From Sipunculus nudus (taxonomy: Eukaryota > Annelida > Sipuncula > Golfingiida > Sipunculidae), in NCBI GenBank assembly GCA_026874595.1, contig CM049307.1, forward strand, positions 34,392,862 through 34,456,861: 64,000 bases of DNA, in the 5' to 3' direction. Shown here piece after piece: positions 24,372 to 37,520 of this stretch. The notes beneath the pieces are model-generated. The model saw only the letters and a list, made by a program, of their open reading frames with translations. It made no database searches and had not been told where the DNA came from. The first letter of the stretch is position 1. Each line of letters opens with the position of its first letter. The translations under genes were made by a program, and so were the position numbers.

Positions 24372-25943
24372 CTAGTGGGAGTTGGTAATATCCACTTGCC
24401 GCATCAAGTGCATAAATACAGTTGCGCCCTTAAGCTCTGATACAATATCCTGTATGGTCGGCAAAGTGTATCTCTCCTGCTTCACTGCGCGGTTAAGCTG
24501 TCTCAAATCAATGCAAATCCTTACGTTGCCGTTTCGTTTCATGGTAACTGCCATGGGAGAACACCAGTCTGTGGGTTTTGTGACCTTTTCTATAACACCC
24601 AGGGTCTCCATTCTGTCAAGTTCTGTCTGAACCTTTCCCATAAGAGGTAATGCAACTCTCCTAGCAACTGAGATATGGAAAGGGGTTGTTCCCTCTTTAA
24701 GCACGATTTTGACAGGTTCGCCCTTTACTAGGCCAAGTTCTCCAAATATATCACTAATGCACTCGGCTATATTCAGAGTCAAGATGTTTAAAGTGGTGCA
24801 CATCTTTCTGCTAAGCAGATTTCCAGCACTTTCAGTGACATAAATAGTGTCTCTATAATGTCTCCCTTTATAACGGAATTTTGTCTTGAACAATCCATAG
24901 CACTGTAGAGCTGTACCAGCAGCTGTTGTCAACTGAGTACCATTTTTCATCAAGGCTGGTTTAGTATGTATATTGTCATAAGTAGCTCTGGACATTACTG
25001 TTACATCGGCACCACAGTCAACCTTAAACACAGTTGAATTACCTTCTATTGGTAATGTCACAAACCAAGGATTTTTCTTGTCATCAGAACCAACCTGATC
25101 TAAGAAGAAACTCTGACTGTTTTGACTGATTTGGTTTACTTCTATGGTCGGTCTCCTTGTAGAGCTTACCTTGGTCCTACAGCATATGGCAAAGTGTCCC
25201 CTTTTATGACATCTCCTGCATTCAGCATTAATAGCTGGGCAACGGTTACATTCATGAAATTTATTACACCTGCCACACCTAGATTTGTTTTTGGTTGAGC
25301 TACTTCTGTGCGCATCTGAAGGGATTGACTTTGTTCTCTGAGCATATGATCTAGATTGTGTGTATGGGGGTCTATTCTTTCTCACCTCCTCTAAGTCTTT
25401 TGTATGAGTGCTAGATAACTCAGTCATTTGGCTCTTTACCTGCTCTGACTGTCGAGCCAGCTCTATGGCCATATCAAGTGTCAAATCACGCTTAAGCTGC
25501 AGTTCCTGTGATAGCTGGGAATCCCTAAGACCAACTACCAGTCTATCTCTAATATTCACTGTTTTGTGATCACCAAAGTTACATCTTCCTGCGAGGTCAA
25601 ATAGTGCTCTTATATACTGCTCAATATTCTCCCCCTCGCCCTGATTACGCTGATTAAAGATGGCGTGCTCATGGATATAGTTGTGGGTCGGGCGGAAATG
25701 TTCATCAAATTTAGTGAGAACGGTATCAAAACGCGCCTGTTCGGTGGCTGACAGAGCAAAACGGTCCAAAATTGTCTCTGCATCTGGCCCCATGGTGTAT
25801 ATTAACGTACTCACTTGTACATCGCCCGCTTCTGTGTCTAGCTTGCTGGCCTTACGGAACCGGTGGAATCTTTTGAGCCAATCTGGCCATCGCTGTGGCT
25901 GAGTGAAGTCAAAAGACTCGGGTGGGCTCAATTTCGATGCCAT
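24372..25943 (-). pseudogene. Retrotransposon Gag-protease-RT (N-terminal part)
   Basis: 523-codon open frame from the ATG at 25943. Residues 1-200 are a Gag-like capsid region (MASKLSPPESFDF...). Around 220-260 there are two zinc-knuckle-like clusters; the second is CRRCHKRGHFAICC, of CX2CX4HX4C type. Around 305-320 is a retropepsin motif DCGADVTVM, with Cys in place of the usual Ser/Thr. From about 405 on is the start of reverse transcriptase (GVIEKV...DWCSPMAV, VRICIDLRQLNRA). Gag and Pol are fused in one frame. The frame leaves homology near residue 510, after KGATVF, where a frameshift cuts off the RT catalytic core. Confidence 0.92.
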
Positions 25944-25947
25944 GTGG

Positions 25948-25965
25948 CCTAAACCGCTGCCACCA
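25948..25965 (-). other. Retrotransposon primer-binding site
   Basis: Read on the minus strand, TGGTGGCAGCGGTTTAGG follows the 5' LTR with no spacer. It would pair with a tRNA 3' end of the form ...CCGCTGCCACCA. A leucine tRNA is a plausible primer but was not verified. The gag start codon lies only a few bases further on. Confidence 0.75.
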
Positions 25966-26164
25966 TGTCAGGGATTTATCCAGGTACAGGCACACGGCGT
26001 GTCAGTCACTTGCATAAACTCAAGATGGTTTGATTTACATATTAATCAGCTAGACACACATTCGGCTGTGCATATCACACGCCAGAAACCACCAGAGCGG
26101 TTCTCGGGTGGCCACTTAGCACCATAATGAATGGGCCGCTTATGTTAACATGAATATCATGACA
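25966..26164 (-). repeat. 5' LTR
   Basis: 199 bp, TGTC...GACA on the plus strand. It matches 20498-20679 apart from scattered substitutions and an 18 bp segment (GCCAGAAACCACCAGAGC) absent from the other LTR. Confidence 0.95.
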
Positions 26165-26169
26165 GCCTG
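26165..26169 (+). repeat. LTR-element target duplication GCCTG (right)
   Basis: GCCTG directly after the LTR; identical to 20493-20497 before the other LTR. Confidence 0.92.
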
Positions 26170-26274
26170 GAGGATAATTATTTGTATATATTCTTCAAAC
26201 AATTTATGGCTATGTTTTAACATAGTGATATGAGTATTATTTTTAATATATGCTTTACATAAATTATAACTTAC

Positions 26275-26371
26275 CCTGATGAAGAAATAAATCATGAAAA
26301 AAATGTTGAATGCCAGATCCACCTGCTGTGTGGTGCTGTGTGACCAGTTGATGCATGATTCAACTTTCTCT
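26275..26371 (-). CDS. slo: slo exon: S1-S2 loop and S2
   Basis: 97 nt exon. Its first base completes the Thr codon; 32 codons follow, beginning EKVESCINWS and ending MIYFFIR. It covers the S1-S2 extracellular loop and S2. The Asp in QQVDLAFN and the terminal Arg correspond to conserved voltage-sensor charges of Slo1. Acceptor tttttacag, donor gtaagt. The exon lies about 110 bp from the upstream LTR of the retrotransposon in the next intron. Confidence 0.95.
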
Positions 26372-26639
26372 CTGTAAAAACACACAAAAATACATGAACA
26401 AACTGAGAAGCAAGCATGTAATTATTTTGATAGACGCTAATGTCAGACTCCTCTGAATTTACTCTTTGTCTTACTGTCTTTTCTTCAATCATTTTCCTGC
26501 ATTACTTACAGCATGCAACTTGTAACAGTTGTAACTGATGTTGGAATGTTACTCCTTACTATACCATACACTAACACCCATTCACTCCCAGTTATAGTGA
26601 ATGTACATTTGTGAGAAAGCCCTTGGCCGGGGGGTCATA

Positions 26640-27120
26640 CCAGTGTAGAGTACAGTGATAGGACCCTTGTCTGGACTTGAAACTTTGAGTCTGGACTCAA
26701 GTCCATTTTTTTAAGGACTCGGACTTTGACTCAAGGGTCCAGGACTCTGATGTAAGGACTTGAGAAATCAGGCTTAGTCCATTTCAAGTAAAGTAGAAAA
26801 ATAACCCTGTCACATATTATATAAAGAGTGTGCACATGGATGAACTACCGGTAATAACATAATATTACAAAATATAAGACTATACATACCAAGTTTTAAC
26901 TCTGCACCACGGGCTAAACATAATTAAACATTCAAGGGCAATTGAAAGCAAATATAAAATTTGCATGATTATCTCAAATATATCTCTTCAATTTTTTGTT
27001 TAATTAGAAGATTTGTATTGGACTCAGGCTCAAAGAAGGTGAACTTGGACTCAAACTTCAAGGACTCGGACTTGGACTCAGACTCGAGCATCCTAGATTT
27101 GGACTTAATTGCACTCTGAC
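26640..27120. repeat. Degenerate GGACTC/GGACTTG hexamer-rich region
   Basis: Two patches (26665-26765 and 27015-27110) are dense in GGACT(C/T) and GACTC(A/G)GACT, with unique DNA between. A third, weaker patch lies at 36990-37080. The repeat gives short DSDLDSDS or SESKSES translations, but with no start, splice signals or conservation argument for coding. Confidence 0.7.
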
Positions 27121-30100
27121 AAGGATTGTGTGGCACAACTACACCACTGGTAGAGAACACTCATGAAAGGGACATGTGCCCACAACCTTGTTTACTATTT
27201 TAAGTCACATGCCCTACCATATAATATGTTGTATTACAACAAAGGACTCTATAGTCAGACACCCTAACCAAAATAAGTTACATTACAACACAGCTAGGAT
27301 CTCAATGCACAGCATTCAGAAGATATGAAAATGGTAAGCATCTGAAAGTTATCATAATGTAACTTAAACATCTGGAGTTTTTTGTTTCAAAGCTCCCTAT
27401 TAAGCCTACATGTTCTCCCAAGAATGCAGGAAACCATCCCAGGTGGTGACATGAAGGTAAAACATGTCACAACACCAACTCTTTTTTTTATCCTGCAGAC
27501 TGTGTCATTTGCCATGGGTCAAAATACAGAGAAGGCTGAAGGCTTGTAAGATTAAACTGATAACCTGTGATCAAAAAGTCAGGCATTTATGTTCCAATCT
27601 GCTAAAAAAGCAAGCTTGATTGTGAGGGCAGGTAGGAGTGCTTTTTTATGCACAGTTAGCCATTCACATATAAAAATAGATAAATTAGATGGATATATAG
27701 ACAGGCAGATAGGCATGTTCTGACATGTCACAGTTAAAACAGCAGAAATAATAATCACATGAAATAATTTTTATATAGAAGCTTGGGCAAATTATCTATC
27801 TCTCATGGACATCACTTTGTAAAAAGCTGCATACACATCAACATATCATTGCCATACTATACACAAAGAAGAAGTTTATGGTACATTAAACAGCATGAGA
27901 AGAATACTGCTGAAGCCAGGGACAAAATGAAAGAGACAAGTCTAACAAGAATTGATCAAATGTATGAGGTGAATAGAATGAAAGTATACGCCAGCAATGA
28001 ACCAGAATGTTTAGCAATGACAAACCACATACTCTGATTAAATAGCAGGACATAACATATTAGGTCAACAAGCAACCCATAATTTAATCAATTCACCTCA
28101 GGATGTGTCCTTGGCAACAGGAAGCCTGCATGGCAACCAGTGTTTATGTGTATTAATGGCATAAATAATGTGTCAAACTTACAGACCCCAGGGACCATGT
28201 ATATATTGATGTCATTTAGCTTCAGTCACTGGAGTAACTTTGTATTGCATCATATGTCATACTGTTGTTAGCAACAAGTACTATGAAACATATCATCGTT
28301 TGAAATTTTCCAAAATCCTCATGATCACACTATCCGGCCTACTCAGCGTGTTTACATATATATTGACATAAGTTTGCTCAAGGTTGTAACCAAAGGAATG
28401 TATGTTTAGCTTTTCATATTTGATGACGCCAGTCCAAGGATGATGAGATTTCAAAGATAGGTATTCACACAAGTACAACATCAATAATTACCTTTGCTAA
28501 CAAAAGTGGCAGGGTGTTATATGATAGGTCATGTTTGTGTGTGTGTGTCCCAGCAATATCAATGAAATGTTTTGGTAGAATGGTCCATGAATGAAAGAAG
28601 AATTAATATGCAGAACTTGATCAAGATCTATCCACATTCCCCCCTTTTTGAATGTTGTCTTGTGTTTTTATGCACACAATCTTAACAAACAGACTGACTT
28701 TCCCCAAATTTAATCACTTCTTTCTTGCTCTTTGGCCTGACCTCCCATCAAATTTCATAAAAATGAAGTGAGAACTGTGATATCCTTGTTTAATATTATT
28801 TAGTGTTCTGATCATAACACAGAATTCTGAATCTTTTCAGCTGAAGTGGTAATCCTGCATGTGCCATTAAAGCTTCAATACACTGGCAAGTCACAGATTT
28901 GTGATATTTGGATATATTATAAGAACTACTACATTTTGAGACAACTTTCAGACATGGAAGATACCTGGAATGTTCATGGGATATATATGATAGGAATGTC
29001 AATGTCAAGGAGCTTGGGTGCAAAGACAAAGATATTATAATATAGTCTCATGGTCCTGAAAAGCTGCTATCTGCATGCTCCTAAGGCATGGGGGAGACTA
29101 TCTACAGCTTGTGGCCCACTGCCACAGGCTGTCATTGCTAGACCTAGCTGTAACAGAACTTTTATTTCTTTAATATAATAAAAAATAAAACAAATAAGGA
29201 GTCCACTCAAAGCAGTTTGCCAGTTATATCTTACAAAGTCTCTGCTATAACATGACCAATTATTTTACCACATAAATGGTCATGTATGTGTTTTTTTATG
29301 AGAAGTCAAATATGTCACAGTGTAGAATATGACAAAGTGTAGACTGCAATATTCTAAACAAAACTGCAGACTGGAAGTTCAAAGTGAACTTATATACTGT
29401 AGAATTCTAATGTAAACTTGAAGATAACTTGTTCACACTGGAATACTAATTTGAATCAGCATGCTTTACAATGCAAAAGTCCCATATTTTAAGTTCAGAA
29501 ATGATCTAGGCTACAATGGGCACTGTAACAATTATATATGCTTGCAATTAAAAATCTAAGCATCCTGATACATAACATTTAAAGTAGTAAATCATCATGA
29601 TAAGTGAGCAAATGATCTTATTAAGGAAAGGCATAAAATCTTCACTGTGTTAGCTCACAGCTGATTATAATATTCAATGAAAGAAGTTTATGCAGAGCAT
29701 TTCATTTTTCCAGTGACATATACCTTGAATATATGAATTCCTACTTTCATCAAGTAAATTTGTATGTATTCCAGAACTTAAAAAGATGATTTTTCATGAC
29801 AATGTATGACTGGAATCTGTATCTTTAATTTCACAACTCTTTCAGGGTTTCCATCAGGCTTCCAATGAAATATAGGAATTTTATAGGTGCACTTGAGACA
29901 AAATATAGAATTTTATAGGATTTTTCGTAAAGACACATAAGAAAAATACAGGCATATTCACTACATAACTGTGGTTTGTATGGTAAATTTACATGACAAT
30001 CTATGCTCCAAACAATTTATAAAGATATGTTTAATTGGTTTGGATGGCTACACTTGTATGATGGCATCACTAATGCATGGACAAGTCCACAAAAGAGCTG

Positions 30101-31329
30101 CACATTCTAAATAATATCAGGTTTATGAAACAATAATTATTTAAATGATAACTTTTATATTTGAAACACAATTGTGCATTTAAAAATATAGGAAAGTATA
30201 GGAGGTTACAGTCTAAAAACTGGAAAATACTGGAAATTATGGGAAACAATTTTTTAAAGGAAGCTACAGTAGAACCTCCTTATAACAGACATTGACAGGA
30301 CCAGACATTTTGCCCGCAATAGGGAGGTGCCCTTAGAAGGGAGGTTATAGATTTCAGGACCTTCTTTCAAGGGACTGCCTGTAAGTTGCCGTAAATAGGA
30401 GATGCAGAGTTGCAGAGGTATAGGAAGTTTAAAAGTCAATGGGATTCCTGCTCTTCCTGTTACAATTATATCATGTGTTCCTGTGTAGTATACCAAACAT
30501 CGAGAATTCCCTGGATGTCTTGCCTTTTTTAATTGGCCAAAACATTTAATGCCTAGGAGGGTGTTTCTACTCCAGGAGGGATTTAACAAGATATAATTGC
30601 TGCAGCAAAGCCATATTTCTTTGTTACAATGACAGCGGCTTGTTTGGCAATTAGGTAACACGGCCTGGCAGTTGATAATAAATAACTGCATGTCAGTCCT
30701 GATAAGGCCAGTAAAACCCCCAACATCTTAATAGGATCTGCCACTGGGAAACCTGCAAATCAATGGAACCCTACCAACTTTAAAGACAGACCATAGGCTA
30801 CACGTATAGCAGTTTTAACTAAAACATGGCAATAATAGTGGTTTATATTGTAGTTTTCTTATTCACAAGGAAAATTATCCACCTGTCACAGTTTTAATTA
30901 TCATTTAGGAATCTAGTTGTTCCGTCACATGATTATTGCGTACATCACAGGGTCAGAGCATCTTAAGGAGGTTATCAATGTTATCACACTCCCCTACAGG
31001 TATGAAGTGTATCACTTTACAAATATCATGTTATCACTGCATCACTATACATATACATATGTCACCTGTCACTCTTATGTCTGAAACACTCTCATTTCAC
31101 CAAATTATATATCATGCTACAGGGCTTTCAGGAAGGCAGGGGTTAGCATCTCTGATGCTCAAAATCTCTTACAGATGCTTGGTTCTGAAGGCCAAGCATC
31201 CGAGGGGACGTGCAAATTTCTGGCTTTGGGACCTTGTTGCAGTCAATGACCATTACTGCCTGCCTCTAAAGAACTCTTCAGTTGTGTAAACACTGCAGTG
31301 ATATCTCTAATTTTGTTAGATAACAACAC

Positions 31330-32058
31330 ATCATGCATACACATGTATTTATTTTTTACCACAAAAATATATATATTTTATAATTTTGTTTAAAAGGAAA
31401 TAAATTTCTTTAAAAATGTCACATTACCACAACATGGCATAATGGATTACTCCTTGATTTAGAACAGTTTTGAACAATGGAGTGGAAACACCTTTACAGT
31501 AGAGGAAATACATTTCAAACAAAAAAAGTTTTTGCATTACTATTGGGGGTGGGGGGGGGGGGTTGTGGAGGTGGTGATATGAGAATAACTGTACCCCTGC
31601 TCCCCAAGTGACCCATCAGGAAAAGCAGGGAGGGCTGTACTGAATGACCTCAAGTGACCAAAGGGGGCTACTTGACTATCAAAGTGAACAAAGCCTAATA
31701 AAATCAATAGCTATATCCTAATTTTTTTAGCTTTCATTTTCAAATTTCAGATTTTAACAGATTAAATCCTTGTGTATACATGCTGTGAAAATTAAATCCA
31801 CAGTACCTACAGGAAAAAAGTGCCAAGGTCTAAAGTAAGGAAAAATTTAAGGTACTGATTTTTGTTTAAATAAAAATTAAAAAATTTTCAGGTCTCAACA
31901 AAAATTAAATTTAACGTTGATAATAGAAAATTCATCTTGTTTATTAGTTCTGTGTATTGGAGGGGGAGGGGGGTCTCCATGGTTTCTCAGCCGGTTGCCG
32001 AAGAAAATATGAAATTATCAGATTCCACTTATTTATAGTACCTGTCAACAGAATGGGG

Positions 32059-32137
<79 letters not shown>

Positions 32138-33056
32138 CCATGGGGAGAGAGAGAGAAAGGCTCTCTGTGGTAGTTACTCAAGGTAGGCTGACCCAGCTCA
32201 TCTAGACAAAGGGAGTTGCCAAGGAGTGTAGTGATTACATCATAACAGCCTGGGGAGGTGAAAGGGCTAGCTCTAGCACACTGCATACTACTGAACTGAG
32301 CTGGCCTGATGTAAACAATATCTGACATGGTGCTGAAATACTTGAACAAAATCCACAGTTTTTGATCGTTTGGTTTAAAATTTCAGTTGATAAAAAATCA
32401 AATACTTTTGTGTACAAGATGTGAAAATCAAATCAATAGTGCTTAAAGGAAGAAAACGTGCCATGGTCAAAGTTGGGCAAAATTTAAGGTACTGATTTTA
32501 CATTTATGCTAATAACTTAAAAATTTGCAAAATTCAGATCATATTTTGGGTATAGAATTAAATCTTAATTATATTATGTTATATCCCTGAAAAAAAAGTC
32601 TCTAGCTTCAACAATTCTCATGTTAAGTGAGAAAACATCTTTTTCCTGAATTTTTACAAAGTGCATTATGTTTGGGTCCATAACTTCAAGAAATTAGGCA
32701 ATACAGACCTCATTTCTGGTATGTACATGGGAAATGTATAGATGAATATGTATATTAAATATGATAAAAAACAGATCAGTGGTTTTGATAAAAGGCAGTC
32801 TTGAAGTGTAACAATGGGTTTTTAATGGAATATTGAGGTTTTTCCCTAATTAATATCTCAAAGGAACAAAATTCTAGTGACCCAATTTTTGGTATGGTAG
32901 GAGACTTTAGGGACACCTAACTGTGTGACAAATTTTTGGATTCATAGGTCAAAATGTTTCAAAGTTTGCCCTGTTAATGGATGGACACCTGGAAGGATGG
33001 ATGACGGACCATGACTATAGCTCAGATGAATTATAGTCAGCTGAGCTTAAAAAAAG
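31330..33056 (+). mobile_element. Dispersed CAAG...CTAAAA family, copy E (5'-truncated)
   Basis: From ACACATCATGCATACA (31326 onward) it parallels copy C at 57065 onward: TTTATTTTTTACCACAAAAATAT, a poly-G tract (31551-31562), and GGTGATATGAGAATAACTGTAC. A (GA)n tract and a partial internal duplication follow. It ends with GACTATAG, CTCAGATGAATTATAGTC and AGCTGAGCTTAAAA (33013-33053). The family 5' palindrome is absent. Confidence 0.75.
32060..32137 (+). repeat. (GA)n microsatellite
   Basis: About 78 bp of GA with one A insertion, followed by a shorter GA run at 32143-32156. The serine/leucine and arginine/glutamate open frames across it are artefacts of the repeat. Confidence 0.95.
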
Positions 33057-36000
33057 TGTTTGAATTAATAACTTCTTTAATGCTGTTGACTGATGTTAGC
33101 CCTACACAAATGTTATACTCTAGAAACCTAGGCTTTTGTGGAAAGCAACCCATGTGTTAACCAATTTATAAACTTTTTTAAAGATCTATGTGACTTATAG
33201 GAATGCTTGGCACTTACTGAATGCTAAATGTACAGTGAATTTATTACCACGATTAAGTCTGTTACAACTTATGAACATGCAGTTATGTATAAATCAGCCT
33301 TTGAGGAAAAGCCTCATTATAATGCGCACACTTTTTTGCAGGGAGTTTTTCAGGGAGTGATTAATTCCTTATCACCTAGTAGGACTTTCATTATGTTTCC
33401 GGAACAATAACACATCAACAGACCGTGTGGCATTCAAAAGATTAATGCAACATTTGTGATATTTTTAAGCTATTTAGATTTTTTGGGGGTGTTTTAATGT
33501 TCATCAGATTATTTGGGAAGTATACTGCAGAAAAATTCTATTCATTCTGATGGTTAAAACTACTGCTACCAGATGGGTTGACACACTGCATGAAGCTGAT
33601 CATGCACTCTAGGAATATGAATTTCAGTTTTATATATAGGCCTAGCATTAAATACAATTTTGAGTGAAAAGGGATTGATGTCCTAAGGTACACTGTTTTC
33701 AGTTCAACTCATTCAATTAGAAAACTTTCTTCCAGAACTACTACTGTTTTTACACTTTTGTGTGCTGTAAATCTGTTCAGATAAAAATTTATTTTTTTTT
33801 AAGTTTTCTATGAATAAAATCATCCAGATAGTGATTTTAGACTCTTCATACAAAGATTAATCACCCTGGAAAGACTGACAGATACTTTCTGCATCTACAT
33901 GTATTTGGGTGAAGTGTTTTGCATTTACATGTGTTTCAGTTAAGTTTTGAGGGCTTGATCCTGGTCCATAACATCTGATAATAAAGCAAACATCCTTCCT
34001 GAAACTTTTAGAAAAGCATCAAGTGACAGCTTATTAAAGGTTGTGTATTTTTGACATCAATATATGCCTTTTCCATCCTCTTATAGAGGTAACTTAAAGC
34101 TTTTTTTCTCAAAAGATTTCACAGCTAAGTCAAAATACAAAAAAAAGTTGAGAAAAATGTTTTTTTTTATGGCCTAACAGCAGCTTTCACAACTGACACA
34201 TGCACATGTTCTCCATCACGCAGCTGAATTTACACTCAGGTTTTCTTAAAGTTTATTTAAACCATAACATCTTTACAGAATTTGAAAAGAGTTACAGGAT
34301 ACTTCCATAAGAAGGCCCTTAAAATGAACAATAAAATTAAAGTTTTTCCACAATATTTTACAGTCAAGGATTCATGGAAGGATATTCAATATATGAAAAT
34401 GACAAATAACATGAGAGACATTGAACTCTGCTTTTTTTAAGGAAGCCCTATTTTCATTATATTTTCTTATAAATCAAAACTGATCACATTCACTATAAAC
34501 CATGATGCCACCATGCCATCTATATAAGCTGCAACCATGAGAACTGGTCCGTGAATACTCCCCTGCCCTCTCAATTTCAATCTATGTTCTCACTAGTATT
34601 CTTATACTATGGCTTGTAATTAGTGAACGACAACCTCAGCTGAGTTGACAGACTACTTCCATTATCAGGACATTCTAATGGGTGAATTCCTATCAGTACC
34701 AGATTGAAGCTTTTTACCATAAACCTTTCAGATGTGGTAGGGAAGAGGGGTGGGGGCTATAAATATATAAATGAAATCTTTCGTAAATTTAATTTGTAAA
34801 CTCTGGTTTTAAATTATTTTCTAATTTGGTCAATTCACAGCTGATACTTACCTGTTTTAATTTTATGAGAATTTGAGTCTCAAAGTAAAAGATATTTGAT
34901 TAAGTTTTAAATCACCAGAGAGAATCATATCCAACCTTGAAGGATGCATGGACTCTCTGTATATTCTTAATAGTAATGGCATAGTGGTATATATATTCCA
35001 TAAAATACAATACACATCCTTTACCAAACAATTAACATTTATTAAAAATGTCTACATCAATACAAGTGTAACTGGCTCTGTTGAAATGTGAACCCAAACA
35101 AACATTAAGCTCCTAACTGGCTGTGCTGTTACCATGGAAACCAAGATGCTTATACCAACAGCTGGTAGGTCTATTGTGTCCCTTTTGATTTCATGGCCTT
35201 CATCCACAAGAAAAAGAGACTGAATCCACACAGGGAATCAATATATTTGTCTTTGGAGGTCTTATAAAATATAATCTTGGTTATGAAAATGCTCATCATG
35301 GATTCTGCTAAAGTTTCTGAAGAAGGATTTTCTAAATGTCACTATCCACTTCATATGCATGCTACAAGTAATGTGGTCTATAATTAAGCCTTCTGCATGG
35401 TTTTATGTCTCGCTGTAAAGTTCTTGATTCATGCAGCTTAAATATTAACTCTAATAGATGATGCAGTACTCACAAGCAACATTTGGTCCAATCAATATTT
35501 TCATCTATACAGTACACCAAAGTTTCTAATTTTTTTTTATCAATTATTTTTTTTAATTTTCTTAGTCAACTGAAAAGAAGAACAGTACCACAATGTTAAG
35601 CCCCTAAATATCATTTCAAAATAAAACATGCCAAAGGCTTAATTTTAATTTTCTTTTACTTCAGCCTGATAATTATGGATGTATTCTAACTACAGATTAC
35701 ATATTTCACACCCAATTACACATTTATGCTTTAAAAGGTTTTACTTAGTAACTAGGGCAGCATAACCTATATCACTGTGATATTTTAAAACTGAAGATAT
35801 ATGTGTGGCGGAACCATTAAATGTAAGTAACTGCTCGTAAAAGACAAACTTTCTGTGACTATGGACAGTAACGCACAGTAAATAAACAAGGATTAGGATT
35901 GCCTCTTGGCTAAATTAAACCACCTCGTAAAAGTAATTTCATTGGACCCCAAAAAGGGTCCATGTGAACATTTTTAACACAGTTATAGATTATAATAGTT

Positions 36001-37329
36001 ACTATTGAGATATCATCATAGTTTACTTTTTCCAGTTCATAACCTAATAAACAGGGTTCGTGATCAGGTGATCATTATAGTTCCTACAAAAGCTGATCAA
36101 TACAGTGCTGATGATTATCCTTAGTGGTCTGCTTCCTCTGCTTTAATTGAAAATGCCTATAACCAAAGATTGTTGCGTTCTTCATCGGCCAACCTTGGTG
36201 ACATGGCTTCAGCTGGGGCATCGCCATTGATTCAACGATTATATACCCCATGGATATTTATGAAGTTTCATAGATGGTTACTATGGTGACAAATGCTATT
36301 GGGCAGTACTGGAAGTAATATTCAACAGTGTATGGCCTCGTTAATTATGGATGCTACTGCTCCTTTAGCAAAAAGAACAAAATGTCACAGTCATCTATGA
36401 CCAGAGTATTTACAATGACATCTTAAAGACTGATTAAGTCCCTTAGGTTTGTCATTTTTTGTCATCTAAACAACATCCTTACTGTGGAAAAAAACACACT
36501 GTCTCGTAAAATGTAAAATACTGCAAATAAAGTAAACAGTTCTGAAGTCATCATGCTATGTCATCTGCGCCCTATGACTTCCCATGTGGAATTTGATCAA
36601 TACTTAATACGATGAGGCCTTATATTTCATCCACTGCTTAACCTGTACAGTATAAATAAGAAATTCATTGATGGAGAAGTAGCATCAATATCAGGCTTAA
36701 ATAGAGACAGGCTATCTAATAATGTACCAGAGATCAGTCATTAGGATCTGCTCAGCTGTTGGTCTATTTTCTTTTAGGTTGAAGGTAAACTGAAAAGTGA
36801 CCTGACATTTCACGACTGCCTTCAGAAGGAAATAAATAATCCAGAAAAGTTTGTCATGTCCGACATCTGTTAACCCATACAGTGATGAATGGTTGATCAC
36901 AATTCATCAGTAATGACACCGCATGGCCCTTTACAGGGCTACTGGTGTGGATCTGTATGCTCAATCTCATGCAGTGATACAGGATTTGGTCCATTTTTCA
37001 AGAACTCAGGGACTCAAACATGTACTAGATGGACCTGGACTTTGACTTGTACTAAAACTCCAAGGTGAAGACTCAATATATCAGGCCCTCTCTATTTTGA
37101 GTTCAGTAAATTTAAAAACTTTGTCCCCAAAGGCCTGGCATTAACAACTAGAAAACATACCACAAAGACTAATATGCACAGCCCGTTGTTAGAATATTAC
37201 AAATTCAACAAGTTATGAAACATCAAAACCTTGTGACTTTCCTGGTATATTGGTCTCCATAGAATTCCCTCCTGACTTTTCAAATACGATGGACCTCTAG
37301 CTACCGTTAAATGTAATTAAATTTTAAAT

Positions 37330-37520
37330 AACAAGAGACCCATGGGTCTCAATGCTCAGCTGAATTTGTCTATAAAGATATAATGTTATTGAAATTTTCA
37401 AATCCCCCTGCATACACAGACACTGCTATTTGACTTACAGAATTCCCCTGCATACATAGAAAAGGCCATGTGACTGGCAGAGTCCCCCTGCATGCACAGA
37501 GAGTGCAATATGACTTTTAA
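37330..37520 (+). mobile_element. Dispersed family 5' end, copy G
   Basis: AACAAGAGACCCATGGGTCT, then CAATGCTCAGCTGAATTTGTC; the best-preserved 5' end of the family, with a perfect 12 bp palindrome GACCCATGGGTC. A CCCCTGCATACA-type repeat follows (37404-37500). The 3' boundary could not be placed. Confidence 0.65.

Larger units (their letters stand above)
20498..26164 (-). mobile_element. Decayed Ty3/Gypsy LTR retrotransposon
   Basis: Complete outline of an LTR retrotransposon on the minus strand: TG...CA-bounded LTRs at 25966-26164 and 20498-20679, primer-binding site directly after the 5' LTR, gag-pol remains, purine tract before the 3' LTR, and a perfect 5 bp target duplication GCCTG (20493-20497 and 26165-26169). 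The LTRs differ by about ten substitutions by eye and an 18 bp indel, so the insertion is not recent. Pol is broken by frameshifts, the integrase is split by a nested transposon (21379-22963), and little sequence remains between the integrase core and the 3' LTR. It is inactive as it stands and lies in the same orientation as slo. Confidence 0.95.
19203..26274 (-). other. slo intron, 7.1 kb, hosting an LTR retrotransposon
   Basis: Intron between the S2 and S3 exons. 19203-20497 is unique AT-rich sequence. 20498-26164 is a Ty3/Gypsy element with a nested transposon. Removing both would leave an intron of about 1.4 kb. Confidence 0.88.

Noticed and set aside
30254-30691. 145-codon minus-strand open frame
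   Set aside because: It covers a GTAGAACCTCCTTATAACAG-type dispersed repeat; no domain or exon structure.
31944-32349. Serine/leucine and arginine/glutamate-rich open frames at 32 kb
   Set aside because: Translation of the (GA)n microsatellite.
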